Assembly: GCA_020718925.1 (NCBI GenBank)
Contig: DYRC01000077.1
Span: 1-13,950, forward strand
Reading direction: 5' to 3'
Source of the DNA: Desulfonema limicola
Lineage (GTDB): Bacteria > Desulfobacterota > Desulfobacteria > Desulfobacterales > DYRC01
DNA length: 13,950 nt
Shown: positions 1-6,969 of the stretch, in pieces
Layout: each line of letters opens with the position of its first letter
Position numbering within the stretch: the first letter of the stretch is position 1
Program-made: the position numbers and the translations under genes
Notes under the pieces: generated by a model
Database searches by the model: none
Told to the model about the DNA's origin: nothing
What the model saw: the letters and a program-made list of their open reading frames with translations, nothing else

Positions 1-23
1 CAATCACAGGGGATTGCCCCTAC
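1..23. repeat. Truncated palindromic repeat at window edge
   Basis: The window opens inside a small palindrome. AGGGG at 8-12 and CCCCT at 17-21 pair around a four-base ATTG loop. It looks like the tail of a short dispersed intergenic repeat of the GGGGCAATCCCC type seen in many environmental bacterial genomes. The left part lies outside the window, so its full extent and copy number cannot be judged here. Confidence 0.4.
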
Positions 24-188
24 AAAATATCAAAAAATTTGCGGACAGCTACTTAATGAACACGAGATTGAAACCTTTTGTCAAAAAAGATTTTCCGAAA
101 TATGAAAGCGTGATATAGTCTGATATTAGGCTTATTGATTCTGTATAAGGCAATGTGTGAATTGCGTTGATAAAATAAGGAGACGAGT

Positions 189-374
189 ATGGTTTTAGAG
201 AATCAGGTCAGGAAAATGGCAGGCATCCTTGATCCGCCGTTTGATACCGGCGCGGATTTTTGATTTACCGCTAAAATTCCTGATAATCCTGACACGCCGG
301 AATACGAAGTTTTAATCAAGGTGATTGATATTTTTAGAAATGATACGACAAAGATGATTAAAATCGAATTGTGA
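189..374 (+). pseudogene. Small ORF interrupted by an in-frame TGA
   Basis: A good ribosome-binding site (AAGGAG at about 177-182) stands before ATG 189. The frame runs 24 codons (starting MVLENQVRKM) to a TGA at 261-263. It then stays open in the same frame for 36 more codons (through PDTPEYEVLIK) to a second TGA at 372-374. The second half has ordinary protein-like composition, so I read this as one small gene of about 61 residues broken by a nonsense change. I do not recognise the product. The second stop coincides with the first bases of the remnant of the downstream gene, so the ORF end may have been created by that rearrangement. Alternatives are a real 24-residue peptide or chance openness in a short stretch. 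Confidence 0.35.
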
Positions 375-438
375 TATTTATCAGCTTTTTCTGAAGACAG
401 CGCATGAGGTTTATGATAAGATAGAGGTCAGCAAATAA
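372..438 (+). pseudogene. 3' remnant of a second copy of the substrate-binding protein gene
   Basis: These 67 bases match the last 67 bases of the complete gene that follows (1558-1624) at 64 positions, including the TAA stop. In frame they encode DIYQLFLKTAHEVYDKIEVSK, differing from the intact C-terminus by one residue (F for L); the other two differences are synonymous. There is no start codon, ribosome-binding site or remaining N-terminal part, so it is a fragment. It shows that two copies of this gene once stood in tandem and that the upstream one was deleted down to its tail. Similarity stops abruptly at the left edge, where the small broken ORF ends, and at the right edge after the stop codon. 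Confidence 0.85.
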
Positions 439-454
439 ATTCAGGAGGATTAAA

Positions 455-1624
455 ATGAAATCATTGTGCCGTAAAATTTCAGTCAGTGTGGCAGTTATTC
501 TTTTCCTGTCGTTTTCTACGGGATTTGCCGCCGATAAAAAGACGTATTCCACATCGCCGCCTGCTCAGGCTGTTAAAAAATGGCGGATCGGGTATTATGA
601 GGGCGGACCTTATAAAAATTATCCGATCACGCTGACCGCAATAGTAAACAGCCTTGCCGGGCTTGGCTGGATAGAGCCTCTGACAGTTCCGCAGCATGAT
701 GAAAAAGAGATGGGTAAGCTGTGGGCATGGCTGGGTGCCAATGTTAAAAGCAAATATATTGAATTTGTGCCGGATGTTTTTTATTCATACAACTGGAAGA
801 AAGAACTCCGCGAACAGACCAGACAGACGGCTATCAGACGGCTGAAAGAATCCAAAAACATTGATCTGATGATTGCGATGGGAACAGTCGCAGGACAGGA
901 TTTGGCAAATAACGAACATTCTGTTCCTATTGTTGTGTGCGAGGTAATGGACGCCATTGCGTCAAAAATTATCCCCAGTGCGGAAGATTCAGGTTATGAC
1001 CATGTCCATGTGATGGTTGATCCGAAAAGACACATCCGGCAGATTCATTCTTTTCATGACATCATCGGATTTAAAAAGCTCGGGGTAGCTTATGTCAATT
1101 CCGCCGGCGCAAGAACTTACGCTGCCATAGAACATCTTCATAAGATTGCCAAAGAACGGAATTTTGAACTTGTCGAATGTCATGTCCCCGAAGGCGGCGC
1201 AACTCCTGAAAACAATGCAAAAGCAATTGAATGCGCTAAATCGCTTGTGCCGAAAATAGACGCATTTTATATGACCGTAGCAGCGACTGTAAATAAAGAA
1301 ACCTTACCCCAGATTGTTTCTGCTATGAACGCCGCTAAAATTCCGGTGTTTTCCCAATCCGGTTCTGATGAAGTCAGACAGGGCGCCTTATTAAGTATTG
1401 CAACGTCGGATAAACAGAGCGTCTATGCAAAGTTTCATACAGATGTGATTGCCAAAATTTTTAACGGCGCAAAACCCCGCGATTTGGATCAGGTCTGCGA
1501 AGCTCCGCCCAAAATTGCGTTCAACAAAGCAGCAGCCAAAGCAATTGATTTGAAAGATGATATTTATCAGCTTCTTCTGAAGACAGCGCATGAAGTTTAT
1601 GATAAGATAGAGGTCAGTAAATAA
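455..1624 (+). CDS. ABC-type periplasmic substrate-binding protein (ABC_sub_bind family)
   Basis: Predicted 389-residue secreted binding protein. Residues 1-25 form a signal peptide (basic MKSLCRK, hydrophobic VAVILFLSF, cleavage after GFA). The mature part opens with the first Rossmann-like strand (WRIGYYEGGPY) and has the two-lobed layout of the PF04392 (TrpX-like) family. Landmarks are IDLMIAMGTVAGQDL (about 136-150), IPIVV-type strand VPIVVCEVMD, KKLGVAYVNSAG (lobe 2 start) and IPVFSQSGSDEVRQGAL near the C-terminus. The start is fixed by AGGAGG at 443-448, six bases before ATG. No permease or ATPase gene adjoins it. The next gene on the same strand is a chemoreceptor, so it may deliver a ligand signal rather than feed a transporter; that is inference. 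The ligand is unknown. The remnant of a second copy lies just upstream. Confidence 0.8.
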   Translation: MKSLCRKISVSVAVILFLSFSTGFAADKKTYSTSPPAQAVKKWRIGYYEGGPYKNYPITLTAIVNSLAGLGWIEPLTVPQHDEKEMGKLWAWLGANVKSKYIEFVPDVFYSYNWKKELREQTRQTAIRRLKESKNIDLMIAMGTVAGQDLANNEHSVPIVVCEVMDAIASKIIPSAEDSGYDHVHVMVDPKRHIRQIHSFHDIIGFKKLGVAYVNSAGARTYAAIEHLHKIAKERNFELVECHVPEGGATPENNAKAIECAKSLVPKIDAFYMTVAATVNKETLPQIVSAMNAAKIPVFSQSGSDEVRQGALLSIATSDKQSVYAKFHTDVIAKIFNGAKPRDLDQVCEAPPKIAFNKAAAKAIDLKDDIYQLLLKTAHEVYDKIEVSK

Positions 1625-1714
1625 CCTAACCCCCCAGCCCCCTTCCCTGAAAGGGAAGGGGGAGACATCGGAAAACTCCCCTCTCCGTTTCGGGGAGGGG
1701 CAGGGGGAGGGGTA
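1625..1714. repeat. Intergenic double-hairpin G/C repeat
   Basis: The gap between the binding-protein gene and the chemoreceptor is filled by two neighbouring hairpins. The first has a perfect 11-bp stem with a 3-nt GAA loop (1638-1648 with 1652-1662). The second has a 10-bp stem with one G-T pair and a TTT loop (1678-1687 with 1691-1700). The outer flanks (CCTAACCCCCCAGCC and the CAGGGGGAGGGGTAA stretch) are roughly complementary, so the whole block can fold into one cruciform. It resembles the dispersed C-rich/G-rich intergenic repeats common in large environmental genomes. In mRNA it could reduce read-through to the chemoreceptor or protect the upstream 3' end. Neither stem is followed by a T-run, so it is not a classical terminator. 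Confidence 0.75.
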
Positions 1715-1730
1715 ATACAAGGAGAATATG

Positions 1731-3464
1731 ATGAAGCTGAGTCTGAAAAATAAATTTCTTATACCTATGGTTATACTGATTATTCTGGGGCTTGGAGTTT
1801 CGAGTATTACATCCTATCGGATTTCCAAACAAGCACTTGAGGATTCCGTCAAAGATCAACTCGAAGATCAGGCTGTTTCGATTGAAAAAGAACTGTCTTT
1901 ATGGATTAAAATTACGCAGATAGATATTTCCCGCTGGGCAGATCAGAGTTATATCAAAATGGTGCTTAGGGAGTCGTTTATCGGCAATGCGTCCATAACG
2001 GTTGCAAACACAGAACTGGCAGAAGGGAAGAAGAAAAACATATTTTATGAATCGGTGAATGTGGTTAATTCAAAAGGTGAGGTTGTCTCTTCGTCGGATA
2101 GTGAAAAAATCGGAAAGCTGAAAGTGTCTGATCAGCCTTTTTTTCAGGAAGCCGTCAAAGGAAAGGCTTTTCTCTCAGATATTTTTGCAAGCCCTGTAAG
2201 CGGAAATACCGTTTTTGCTGTTTCAAATCCGATTTATGATAAAGATTCTGTTGTCGGCGTCTTATTCGGTTTTGTGAGTCTTGATGATTTTGCCCGCACC
2301 TGCGTTGAGCCGGTAAAAGTAGGAGAGGAAGGATATGCCTACATGATAAACCGTCATGGGATTATAGCGATTCATCCTGACAAGTCCATGATTTTAAAAT
2401 CTGATGTTAAAGAATATGATTTTGTCAAAGAGATCTTATCAAAAGAGAACGGAGTGGTTCACTATATTTTTAAGGATGTTAAAAAAACAGCCGCTTTCAG
2501 AAAACATGCTGAGACAGGATGGTCATTGGCAGTGTGCGCGGATGTAAAAGATATTATGATGCCGATAACCCTTCTGAGAAATAATAACTTTCTTATCACG
2601 TCCGTTGTGGTCTTGTTTGCGGTAATCGTTATCATGCTGGTTTTAAAAACGGTTATCAGCCCCCTGACGCAGGTGATTGAAGGGCTGACGCAGGCTTCTG
2701 ATGAGGTAACAGCATTTTCCGCTCAGGTGGCGTCGGTCAGTCAGAGATTAGCTCAAACTTCTTCCGAACAGGCGTCATCTGTTGAGGAAACCTCAGCCTC
2801 TCTTGAAGAAGTAGCATCTATGATCCGACAGAATGTGAACAGCGCGGTTCAGGCGGATCAACTGATGAAGCAGACCAATAGTATTGTTTCTGACGCTTCG
2901 GTATCCATGAAAAAGCTTATCACGTCTATGGCAGATATATCTCAGTCCGGGGAAGAAACCTCTGAAATCATTAAAATCATAGATGAAATTGCGTTCCAAA
3001 CCAATCTTCTTGCGTTGAATGCCTCAATTGAAGCGGCAAGAGCGGGCGAAGCAGGCGCGGGATTTGCGGTGGTTGCTGAGGAGGTTCGGAATCTGGCAAT
3101 GCGTTCTGTTGACGCAGCAAAAAATACAGCGTCTCTGATAGAAGGAACAAATAAAAAAGTGAAAGATGGCGCAGATGTTGTGAATCATGCTGCTGCTGCG
3201 TTTTCCAAGGTTGCCGAAAGTACATCCGATGTCGGCGTATTGCTGGGTAAAATCACCGTTGCGTCAAATGAGCAGGCGCAGGGAATTGAGCAGGTCAGCA
3301 ACGCCGGTGCAAATTTAGACACCGTGATTCAGAATAATGTAGCTCAGGCTGAGGAAGCTGCCTCAATCTCCGAACAGATGAATGCTCAGGCGGAACAGAT
3401 GAAGAATTTTGTGAATAGACTTGTGAGTCTGATAAGCGGTTTGCAGTCAAAACAACTTGATTGA
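1731..3464 (+). CDS. Methyl-accepting chemotaxis protein with periplasmic Cache-like sensor
   Basis: Transmembrane chemoreceptor of 577 residues (numbering here from the upstream ATG 1728). TM1 is at about 9-28 and TM2 at about 287-307. The periplasmic part (30-284) looks like a double Cache domain: VVNSKGEVV, FASPVSGNTVFAVSNPIYD, and the typical YAYMINRHGIIAIHP stretch at 203-217. The cytoplasmic part has methylation-helix motifs (SSEQASSVEETSASLEE, about 345-361) and the conserved signalling tip DEIAFQTNLLALNASIEAA (419-437) followed by VVAEEVRNLAMRS. Only about 15-20 residues separate TM2 from the coiled coil, so a full HAMP domain seems to be missing or degenerate. There is no C-terminal CheR-docking pentapeptide. 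ATG 1731 is chosen because AGGAG (1720-1724) is six bases away; ATG 1728 would be only three away. It may sense the product of the upstream binding-protein gene. Confidence 0.92.
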   Translation: MKLSLKNKFLIPMVILIILGLGVSSITSYRISKQALEDSVKDQLEDQAVSIEKELSLWIKITQIDISRWADQSYIKMVLRESFIGNASITVANTELAEGKKKNIFYESVNVVNSKGEVVSSSDSEKIGKLKVSDQPFFQEAVKGKAFLSDIFASPVSGNTVFAVSNPIYDKDSVVGVLFGFVSLDDFARTCVEPVKVGEEGYAYMINRHGIIAIHPDKSMILKSDVKEYDFVKEILSKENGVVHYIFKDVKKTAAFRKHAETGWSLAVCADVKDIMMPITLLRNNNFLITSVVVLFAVIVIMLVLKTVISPLTQVIEGLTQASDEVTAFSAQVASVSQRLAQTSSEQASSVEETSASLEEVASMIRQNVNSAVQADQLMKQTNSIVSDASVSMKKLITSMADISQSGEETSEIIKIIDEIAFQTNLLALNASIEAARAGEAGAGFAVVAEEVRNLAMRSVDAAKNTASLIEGTNKKVKDGADVVNHAAAAFSKVAESTSDVGVLLGKITVASNEQAQGIEQVSNAGANLDTVIQNNVAQAEEAASISEQMNAQAEQMKNFVNRLVSLISGLQSKQLD

Positions 3465-3503
3465 CAACGCATTGATAATGCACGAATTGATATTTCTGAG
3501 TAT

Positions 3504-4484
3504 TCAGGACTTCCGATGCAGCGCATAATCGGCAATCAGAGAAAGTATTTCCCGATCAGAAGAATCCTTAAAAACCATGAGGGATGATTTTGCCCGCTCA
3601 ACATGACTTTTGGCTGTTTTTTCAGCATAAGCCAAGCCTCCGTAAGTATTCAGCATGGTTTTGAACGTATTGAAATCCGAAACTGAAAAGTTATTCTCCT
3701 GAATCAGATTTTCCATAAATTCCCGATCTTGGGGCAGCGCATGTTCCAAGGCATATATCACCGGCAGCGTCAGTTTCCCTTCCCGCAAATCCGCGCCCAC
3801 TGCCTTGCCTAACGAACTTGTATCTGAAACATAATCCAGCAGATCATCCGCCATCTGAAACGCCATGCCCAGATGAAATCCGTATTCTGATAACGCGTTT
3901 TCCTGTGCGGCATCCGCATCGGCAATCATTGCGCCGGTCTGACACGCGCCCTGAATCAGTACGGCGGTTTTTCTTCGGATAACTTCCATGTATTCGGCTT
4001 CCGAAAGGCTCAGATCGCCTTTTTTGATCAACTGGTGAATTTCACCCTGAGACATATTTTCGGTGATCCGCGCAATCACGTTGATCACATTCATCCGTCC
4101 GGTGTGTGCCGCAATTGACAGTGCGCGAGCCATCAGAAAATCGCCGCTCAATACAGCCACCGGCGATCCGAAAATCGTATATGCGGCAGATTTGCCCCGC
4201 CTCAGATTTGCCCCGTCCACCACATCATCGTGCAGAAGTGTTGCCGCATGAACATATTCAAAGATTACGGAGAATGTTTTATCATAATTTCCGCTATATC
4301 CGCAAATTCTGGCACACAGCACAGTTAAAAGCGGTCTTAATCGTTTGCCCCCGCTGAACAGAATATGACCGGCTGCCTGACGGACAAGATCAAGATAGGG
4401 CGTTAAGTTTTCTCTTAGTGCGGTTTCGATTTCCTCAAGATCGGGGCTGACTTGGGCAAGAATTTTCTGTTTCAGATCACTCAT
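3504..4484 (-). CDS. ispB: Polyprenyl diphosphate synthase (octaprenyl-type, trans)
   Basis: 326-residue all-helical trans-prenyltransferase that condenses isopentenyl diphosphate onto an allylic primer, probably giving the side chain of menaquinone or ubiquinone. Visible motifs are GGKRLRP (45-51), the first aspartate-rich motif DDVVD (86-90) followed by GANLRRG, and the second DDLLD (213-217) with the following GKAVGADLREGKLTLP. Alanine and threonine, not aromatic residues, sit 4-5 positions before the first motif, which in this family goes with long products; exact chain length cannot be read from sequence. ATG 4484 is preferred to the TTG three bases upstream because AGGAG is six bases from the ATG. 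The start overlaps the stop of rimO by 8 nt (ATGAGTGA), so the two are probably translationally coupled. It converges with the chemoreceptor gene across a 39-bp gap with no clear terminator. Confidence 0.92.
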   Translation of the reverse strand: MSDLKQKILAQVSPDLEEIETALRENLTPYLDLVRQAAGHILFSGGKRLRPLLTVLCARICGYSGNYDKTFSVIFEYVHAATLLHDDVVDGANLRRGKSAAYTIFGSPVAVLSGDFLMARALSIAAHTGRMNVINVIARITENMSQGEIHQLIKKGDLSLSEAEYMEVIRRKTAVLIQGACQTGAMIADADAAQENALSEYGFHLGMAFQMADDLLDYVSDTSSLGKAVGADLREGKLTLPVIYALEHALPQDREFMENLIQENNFSVSDFNTFKTMLNTYGGLAYAEKTAKSHVERAKSSLMVFKDSSDREILSLIADYALHRKS

Positions 4485-5793
4485 CAATTTCTCCTATCAG
4501 GTCGTATTCCAGCGTATCTGTAATTTTGACTTGGGCAAACTCGCCGATGTTCAGGTTTTCTGCATGGATATAGGTAATGCCGTCCACTTCCGGGGCTTGA
4601 AATGCCGTTCTGCCGATAAAGACACCCGGCTCCGGGGATTCTTCGGTTAAGACGGTCAGAACTTTGCCCAGATACTTTTCATTATTTTTCAAAGAAATCG
4701 CTCTTTGCTGCTTCATCACCCGTGCATGGCGTCTTTTGGCAATCTGTTTGGGAACATGAGCTTTAAGCCGGTGAGAAGGTAAATCCTCAGCATCCGAATA
4801 TATAAACGCGCCCAGATGATCAAAGCGAATATCTTTGATAAATGCGATCAGCGCGTCCGTATCTTTGTCTGTTTCTCCGGGGAAACCTACGATGACGGTC
4901 GTTCTGAGAACCGCTTCCGGATCCCAAGTCCTGATATTTTCAAAGATACGATACAGGTCTTTTTGCGAATAATGCCGCCCCATGCGCTTCAATACGCTGC
5001 TGCTTGCATGTTGAATCGGAACGTCATAATAAGAACAGATATTTTTATGCGAAGCCACAGTGCGGATAAACGACTCATCCAGACTTTCCGGGTGTCCGTA
5101 TAAAATCCGAATCCGAATATCTTGGGAGAGTTGCGCGATCTGATCCGACAGCATGGAAATATCTGCCTTTTCGCTCAGGTCTTTGCCATAATTTGTGCTT
5201 TCCTGAGCTACCAGAATCAGTTCTTTCACGCCGGAATCTATCAGTATCCGGGCTTCTGCCACAATATCGTGTATGGGGCGGCTTCTCTGCTTTCCGCGAA
5301 GTTTCGGAATAATGCAATAAGTGCAATGGCTGCCGCATCCTTCGGCAATCTTGAGATAGGCAAGATGAGGAAGCGTCCGCATTCTTGGCGCATGAGCGAT
5401 GGGCAGCATTGCGGATTCCGGATCAGGCAGCAGACACGGCGTTTTCAAGTCGCCGGTTACAACCTCTGCAATCGCATCAAACGCGCCGGTTCCCAAAAAA
5501 AGATCAACTTCTGGCAGCGCGGCGGCAATATCCTGCCCGAATCGTTCAGGAAGACAGCCCGCCACAATCAGGCGGCGGCAATTTCCGCTCTTTTTAAGTT
5601 TTGCCAGTTCAAGAATCGTATCAATGGATTCGGTAATAGCCGCTTCAATAAAGCTGCATGTATTGACAATGATAACTTCCGCGTCTTGAGCTTCGGATAC
5701 GATGTTGCATCCTGAGTCAGCAAGACGCCCCATCATCAATTCGCTATCCACAAGATTTCTGACACATCCGAGATTTAAAAGGTGAACATTCAT
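4477..5793 (-). CDS. rimO: Ribosomal protein S12 methylthiotransferase RimO
   Basis: 438-residue radical-SAM methylthiotransferase; the family adds a methylthio group to the conserved aspartate of ribosomal protein S12. The N-terminal MTTase domain carries the three cysteines for the second 4Fe-4S cluster: C10 (LGCVRNLVDSE), C46 (NTCSFI) and C80 (AGCLPER). The radical-SAM CxxxCxxC is C153, C157 and C160, followed by IIPKLRGKQRSRP. A C-terminal TRAM-like domain ends the protein. The NLVDSE after the first cysteine and the RGKxxSRP after the SAM motif favour RimO over MiaB, and the length matches E. coli RimO. It is first in a two-gene operon with the prenyl synthase. A sigma-70-like promoter lies about 40-70 bp upstream. 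No strong Shine-Dalgarno is visible (only an A-rich leader). Confidence 0.95.
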   Translation of the reverse strand: MNVHLLNLGCVRNLVDSELMMGRLADSGCNIVSEAQDAEVIIVNTCSFIEAAITESIDTILELAKLKKSGNCRRLIVAGCLPERFGQDIAAALPEVDLFLGTGAFDAIAEVVTGDLKTPCLLPDPESAMLPIAHAPRMRTLPHLAYLKIAEGCGSHCTYCIIPKLRGKQRSRPIHDIVAEARILIDSGVKELILVAQESTNYGKDLSEKADISMLSDQIAQLSQDIRIRILYGHPESLDESFIRTVASHKNICSYYDVPIQHASSSVLKRMGRHYSQKDLYRIFENIRTWDPEAVLRTTVIVGFPGETDKDTDALIAFIKDIRFDHLGAFIYSDAEDLPSHRLKAHVPKQIAKRRHARVMKQQRAISLKNNEKYLGKVLTVLTEESPEPGVFIGRTAFQAPEVDGITYIHAENLNIGEFAQVKITDTLEYDLIGEIDE

Positions 5794-5833
5794 GTTGTTT
5801 TTTTCTTTGCATATAAGATGTAAAAGCTTGAAA

Positions 5834-5862
5834 AATTTAAGGGAATTATCTTAAATTGTCAA
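5834..5862 (-). promoter_or_regulatory. Sigma-70-like promoter of rimO
   Basis: On the minus strand TTGACA (5862 to 5857) is followed after 17 bases by TAAATT (5839 to 5834). This would start transcription about 30 bases before the rimO ATG. It lies outside the inserted unit that begins at 5900, so it probably belongs to the ancestral rimO upstream region. Confidence 0.5.
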
Positions 5863-5899
5863 TAAAATTCGGCAATGCGGATGTTAAAGGGGTATAAAA

Positions 5900-6019
5900 C
5901 AGGGCTATTCAATTCTCATGCGGTCTGAATAACAAAATATACATATTGATAAGCTTGTAATGCACAATACAGTTTGTTGTGTTATTTCTGTCAAGCTTTT
6001 TCAGAATTGAATAACCCTG
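5900..6019. repeat. Left MITE-like element (120 bp)
   Basis: Terminal inverted repeats of 17 bp, CAGGGCTATTCAATTCT at 5900-5916 and AGAATTGAATAACCCTG at 6003-6019, with one mismatch. Inside are smaller inverted pairs such as AAGCTTG (5951-5957) with CAAGCTT (5992-5998), so the unit can fold into a long imperfect hairpin. There is no ORF. The outer side abuts the 11-bp direct repeat; the inner side (after 6019) has no copy of it. Confidence 0.7.
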
Positions 6020-6203
6020 ATTATCGGATAAGCTTATAAAATATAATATTATACTGAAATTATTTTATTTGCTTCCATATTGTTGTTTTTATCAAAAATT
6101 CTTGCTTTTTCATATCGGCTGATATATACGGATTTATCGGCGAATGTTTTCCGGCTAGCACGCAAAAACGGATGTTAGCCTGAAAAAAGCTGTTGAATAA
6201 CTG
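6020..6203. other. A/T-rich spacer between left MITE and first cassette
   Basis: No ORF with a ribosome-binding site is visible. The only structure is an imperfect inverted repeat, GGCTAGCA (6153-6160) with TGTTAGCC (6173-6180), close to the first cassette core GTTAGGC at 6204-6210. This stretch could hold a decayed recombination site (attC half or attI-like), but it lacks a clear R'' core, so I do not call one. Confidence 0.35.
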
Positions 6204-6210
6204 GTTAGGC
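6204..6210 (+). other. Cassette insertion core (GTTAGGC) at the 5' edge of the array
   Basis: GTTAGGC fits the integron core GTTRRRY. It stands 24 bases before the first cassette gene and is the exact reverse complement of GCCTAAC at 6818-6824, the R'' of the attC ending this cassette. It therefore marks the left boundary (G/TTAGGC) of the first cassette. Confidence 0.6.
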
Positions 6211-6233
6211 AACTAAAACAAATAGGAGGCAAT

Positions 6234-6695
6234 ATGCCATACACAATAAAATGTAATGATAATGCTTGCGGAAAAGAAACTTTGGCAATTAATATTGTAG
6301 AGTTGGTCAATAACCATATTTCTAATACTGGTAAATTGAAATGTATTTCATGTAAAAAAGATAATGCCTATATATATCAAAAAAGTACATTACAAGAAGA
6401 GGGTGAAGTATGGGAAAGATATATAAAAGGTGTAATAACAATAAAAACTGATTATGATACATATACACCATATATTTTTCTTACATCAAACGCTAAGGAT
6501 GGTGAAATAAATGGAATACATTTTAACTATTTTAAAGATACAAGAAATGAACCCAAAGGCAGGTTAAAACATGGACATGGTCCTGGTGGTGCACCTGTTT
6601 TATCTAAGAATGAATTTTTTCAACTTATTGATAAATTAATAGATTTTGGTATTATGAATAAAAGTGATATACAAGATTTTCTTAATAAAAAATAA
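6234..6695 (+). CDS. Unknown cassette-encoded protein with zinc-finger-like N-terminus
   Basis: 153 residues, start fixed by a perfect AGGAGG six bases before ATG. The N-terminus holds four cysteines, C7, C12, C37 and C40 (CNDNAC and CISC), arranged like a zinc ribbon. A middle part rich in beta-forming residues (YIKGVITIKTDYDTYTPYIFL) follows, then an unusual loop LKHGHGPGGAPVL (111-123) and a helical C-terminus (FFQLIDKLIDFGI, SDIQDFLNKK). There is no signal peptide or membrane segment, so it is probably cytoplasmic. It is clearly richer in A/T than the neighbouring housekeeping genes and prefers A/T-ending codons, which fits acquisition by transfer. It is the first gene of the cassette array. 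I do not recognise the family and propose no function; the cysteines and the His-Gly motif suggest metal binding only. Confidence 0.75.
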   Translation: MPYTIKCNDNACGKETLAINIVELVNNHISNTGKLKCISCKKDNAYIYQKSTLQEEGEVWERYIKGVITIKTDYDTYTPYIFLTSNAKDGEINGIHFNYFKDTRNEPKGRLKHGHGPGGAPVLSKNEFFQLIDKLIDFGIMNKSDIQDFLNKK

Positions 6696-6700
6696 AAGTC

Positions 6701-6745
6701 GTCTAACCAAGCGTTTCATTGGATTGAGCGGATGAGCCACCCTAA
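6701..6745 (+). other. Truncated attC site (5' half only)
   Basis: GTCTAAC at 6701-6707 fits the R'' core RYYYAAC and lies five bases after the stop of the first cassette gene, where an attC should begin. The following CAAGCGTTTCATTGGATTGA looks like an L'' arm. The expected complementary arm and GTTAGAC core do not follow, so the 3' half seems deleted. Confidence 0.5.
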
Positions 6746-6823
6746 ATATCTGGTAATATTCTGACTGATCGACTCAATGAATTGACTGAAAATAATGAGT
6801 TTCTGAGATATTATCTTGCCTAA
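6746..6823 (+). pseudogene. 3' fragment of a lost cassette gene
   Basis: The reading frame is open for 25 codons (ISGNILTDRLNELTENNEFL then RYYLA) and ends with TAA at 6821-6823, which lies inside the R'' core GCCTAAC of the next attC. Cassette genes often stop within R'', and the antitoxin gene in this array does the same (8357-8359). There is no start codon or ribosome-binding site. I read this as the tail of a cassette gene whose 5' part was removed together with the missing half of the preceding attC. Confidence 0.4.
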
Positions 6824-6878
6824 CTAGTCGTTGCAGCGGACGGCGATAAAGCCGCCGCAGCTTAACTTTGTGTTAGGT
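6818..6878 (+). other. attC recombination site 2
   Basis: R'' GCCTAAC at 6818-6824 and R' GTTAGGT at 6872-6878 bracket 47 bases that form a hairpin. GC-A-GCGG-A-CGGC on the left pairs with GCCGCCGCAGC on the right, around a short ATAAA loop. An A on the left has no partner, as for the extrahelical bases of attC sites. The 61-bp length is typical. Confidence 0.85.
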
Positions 6879-6969
6879 CGGCTGTTACTGATGAACAAGA
6901 CTGTCACAGAATAAAAATGAACCGCTTAACAGATCGGAACGATCACTGAGAAAATAACGGAATTTCACT

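Noticed and set aside
56..118. Short ORF of about 20 codons near the left edge
   Set aside because: No ribosome-binding site and no support beyond an open frame.
261..263. Selenocysteine codon in the small ORF
   Set aside because: No redox motif or recognisable selenoprotein context and no obvious SECIS hairpin; nonsense mutation is simpler.
5122..5715. 197-codon plus-strand ORF antisense to rimO
   Set aside because: It lies wholly inside rimO, whose cysteine motifs are intact, and its translation shows no domain; it is a shadow frame.
6153..6210. Complete attC or attI before the first cassette
   Set aside because: Only the GTTAGGC core and an imperfect inverted repeat are visible; no R'' core fitting RYYYAAC is present at the right distance.
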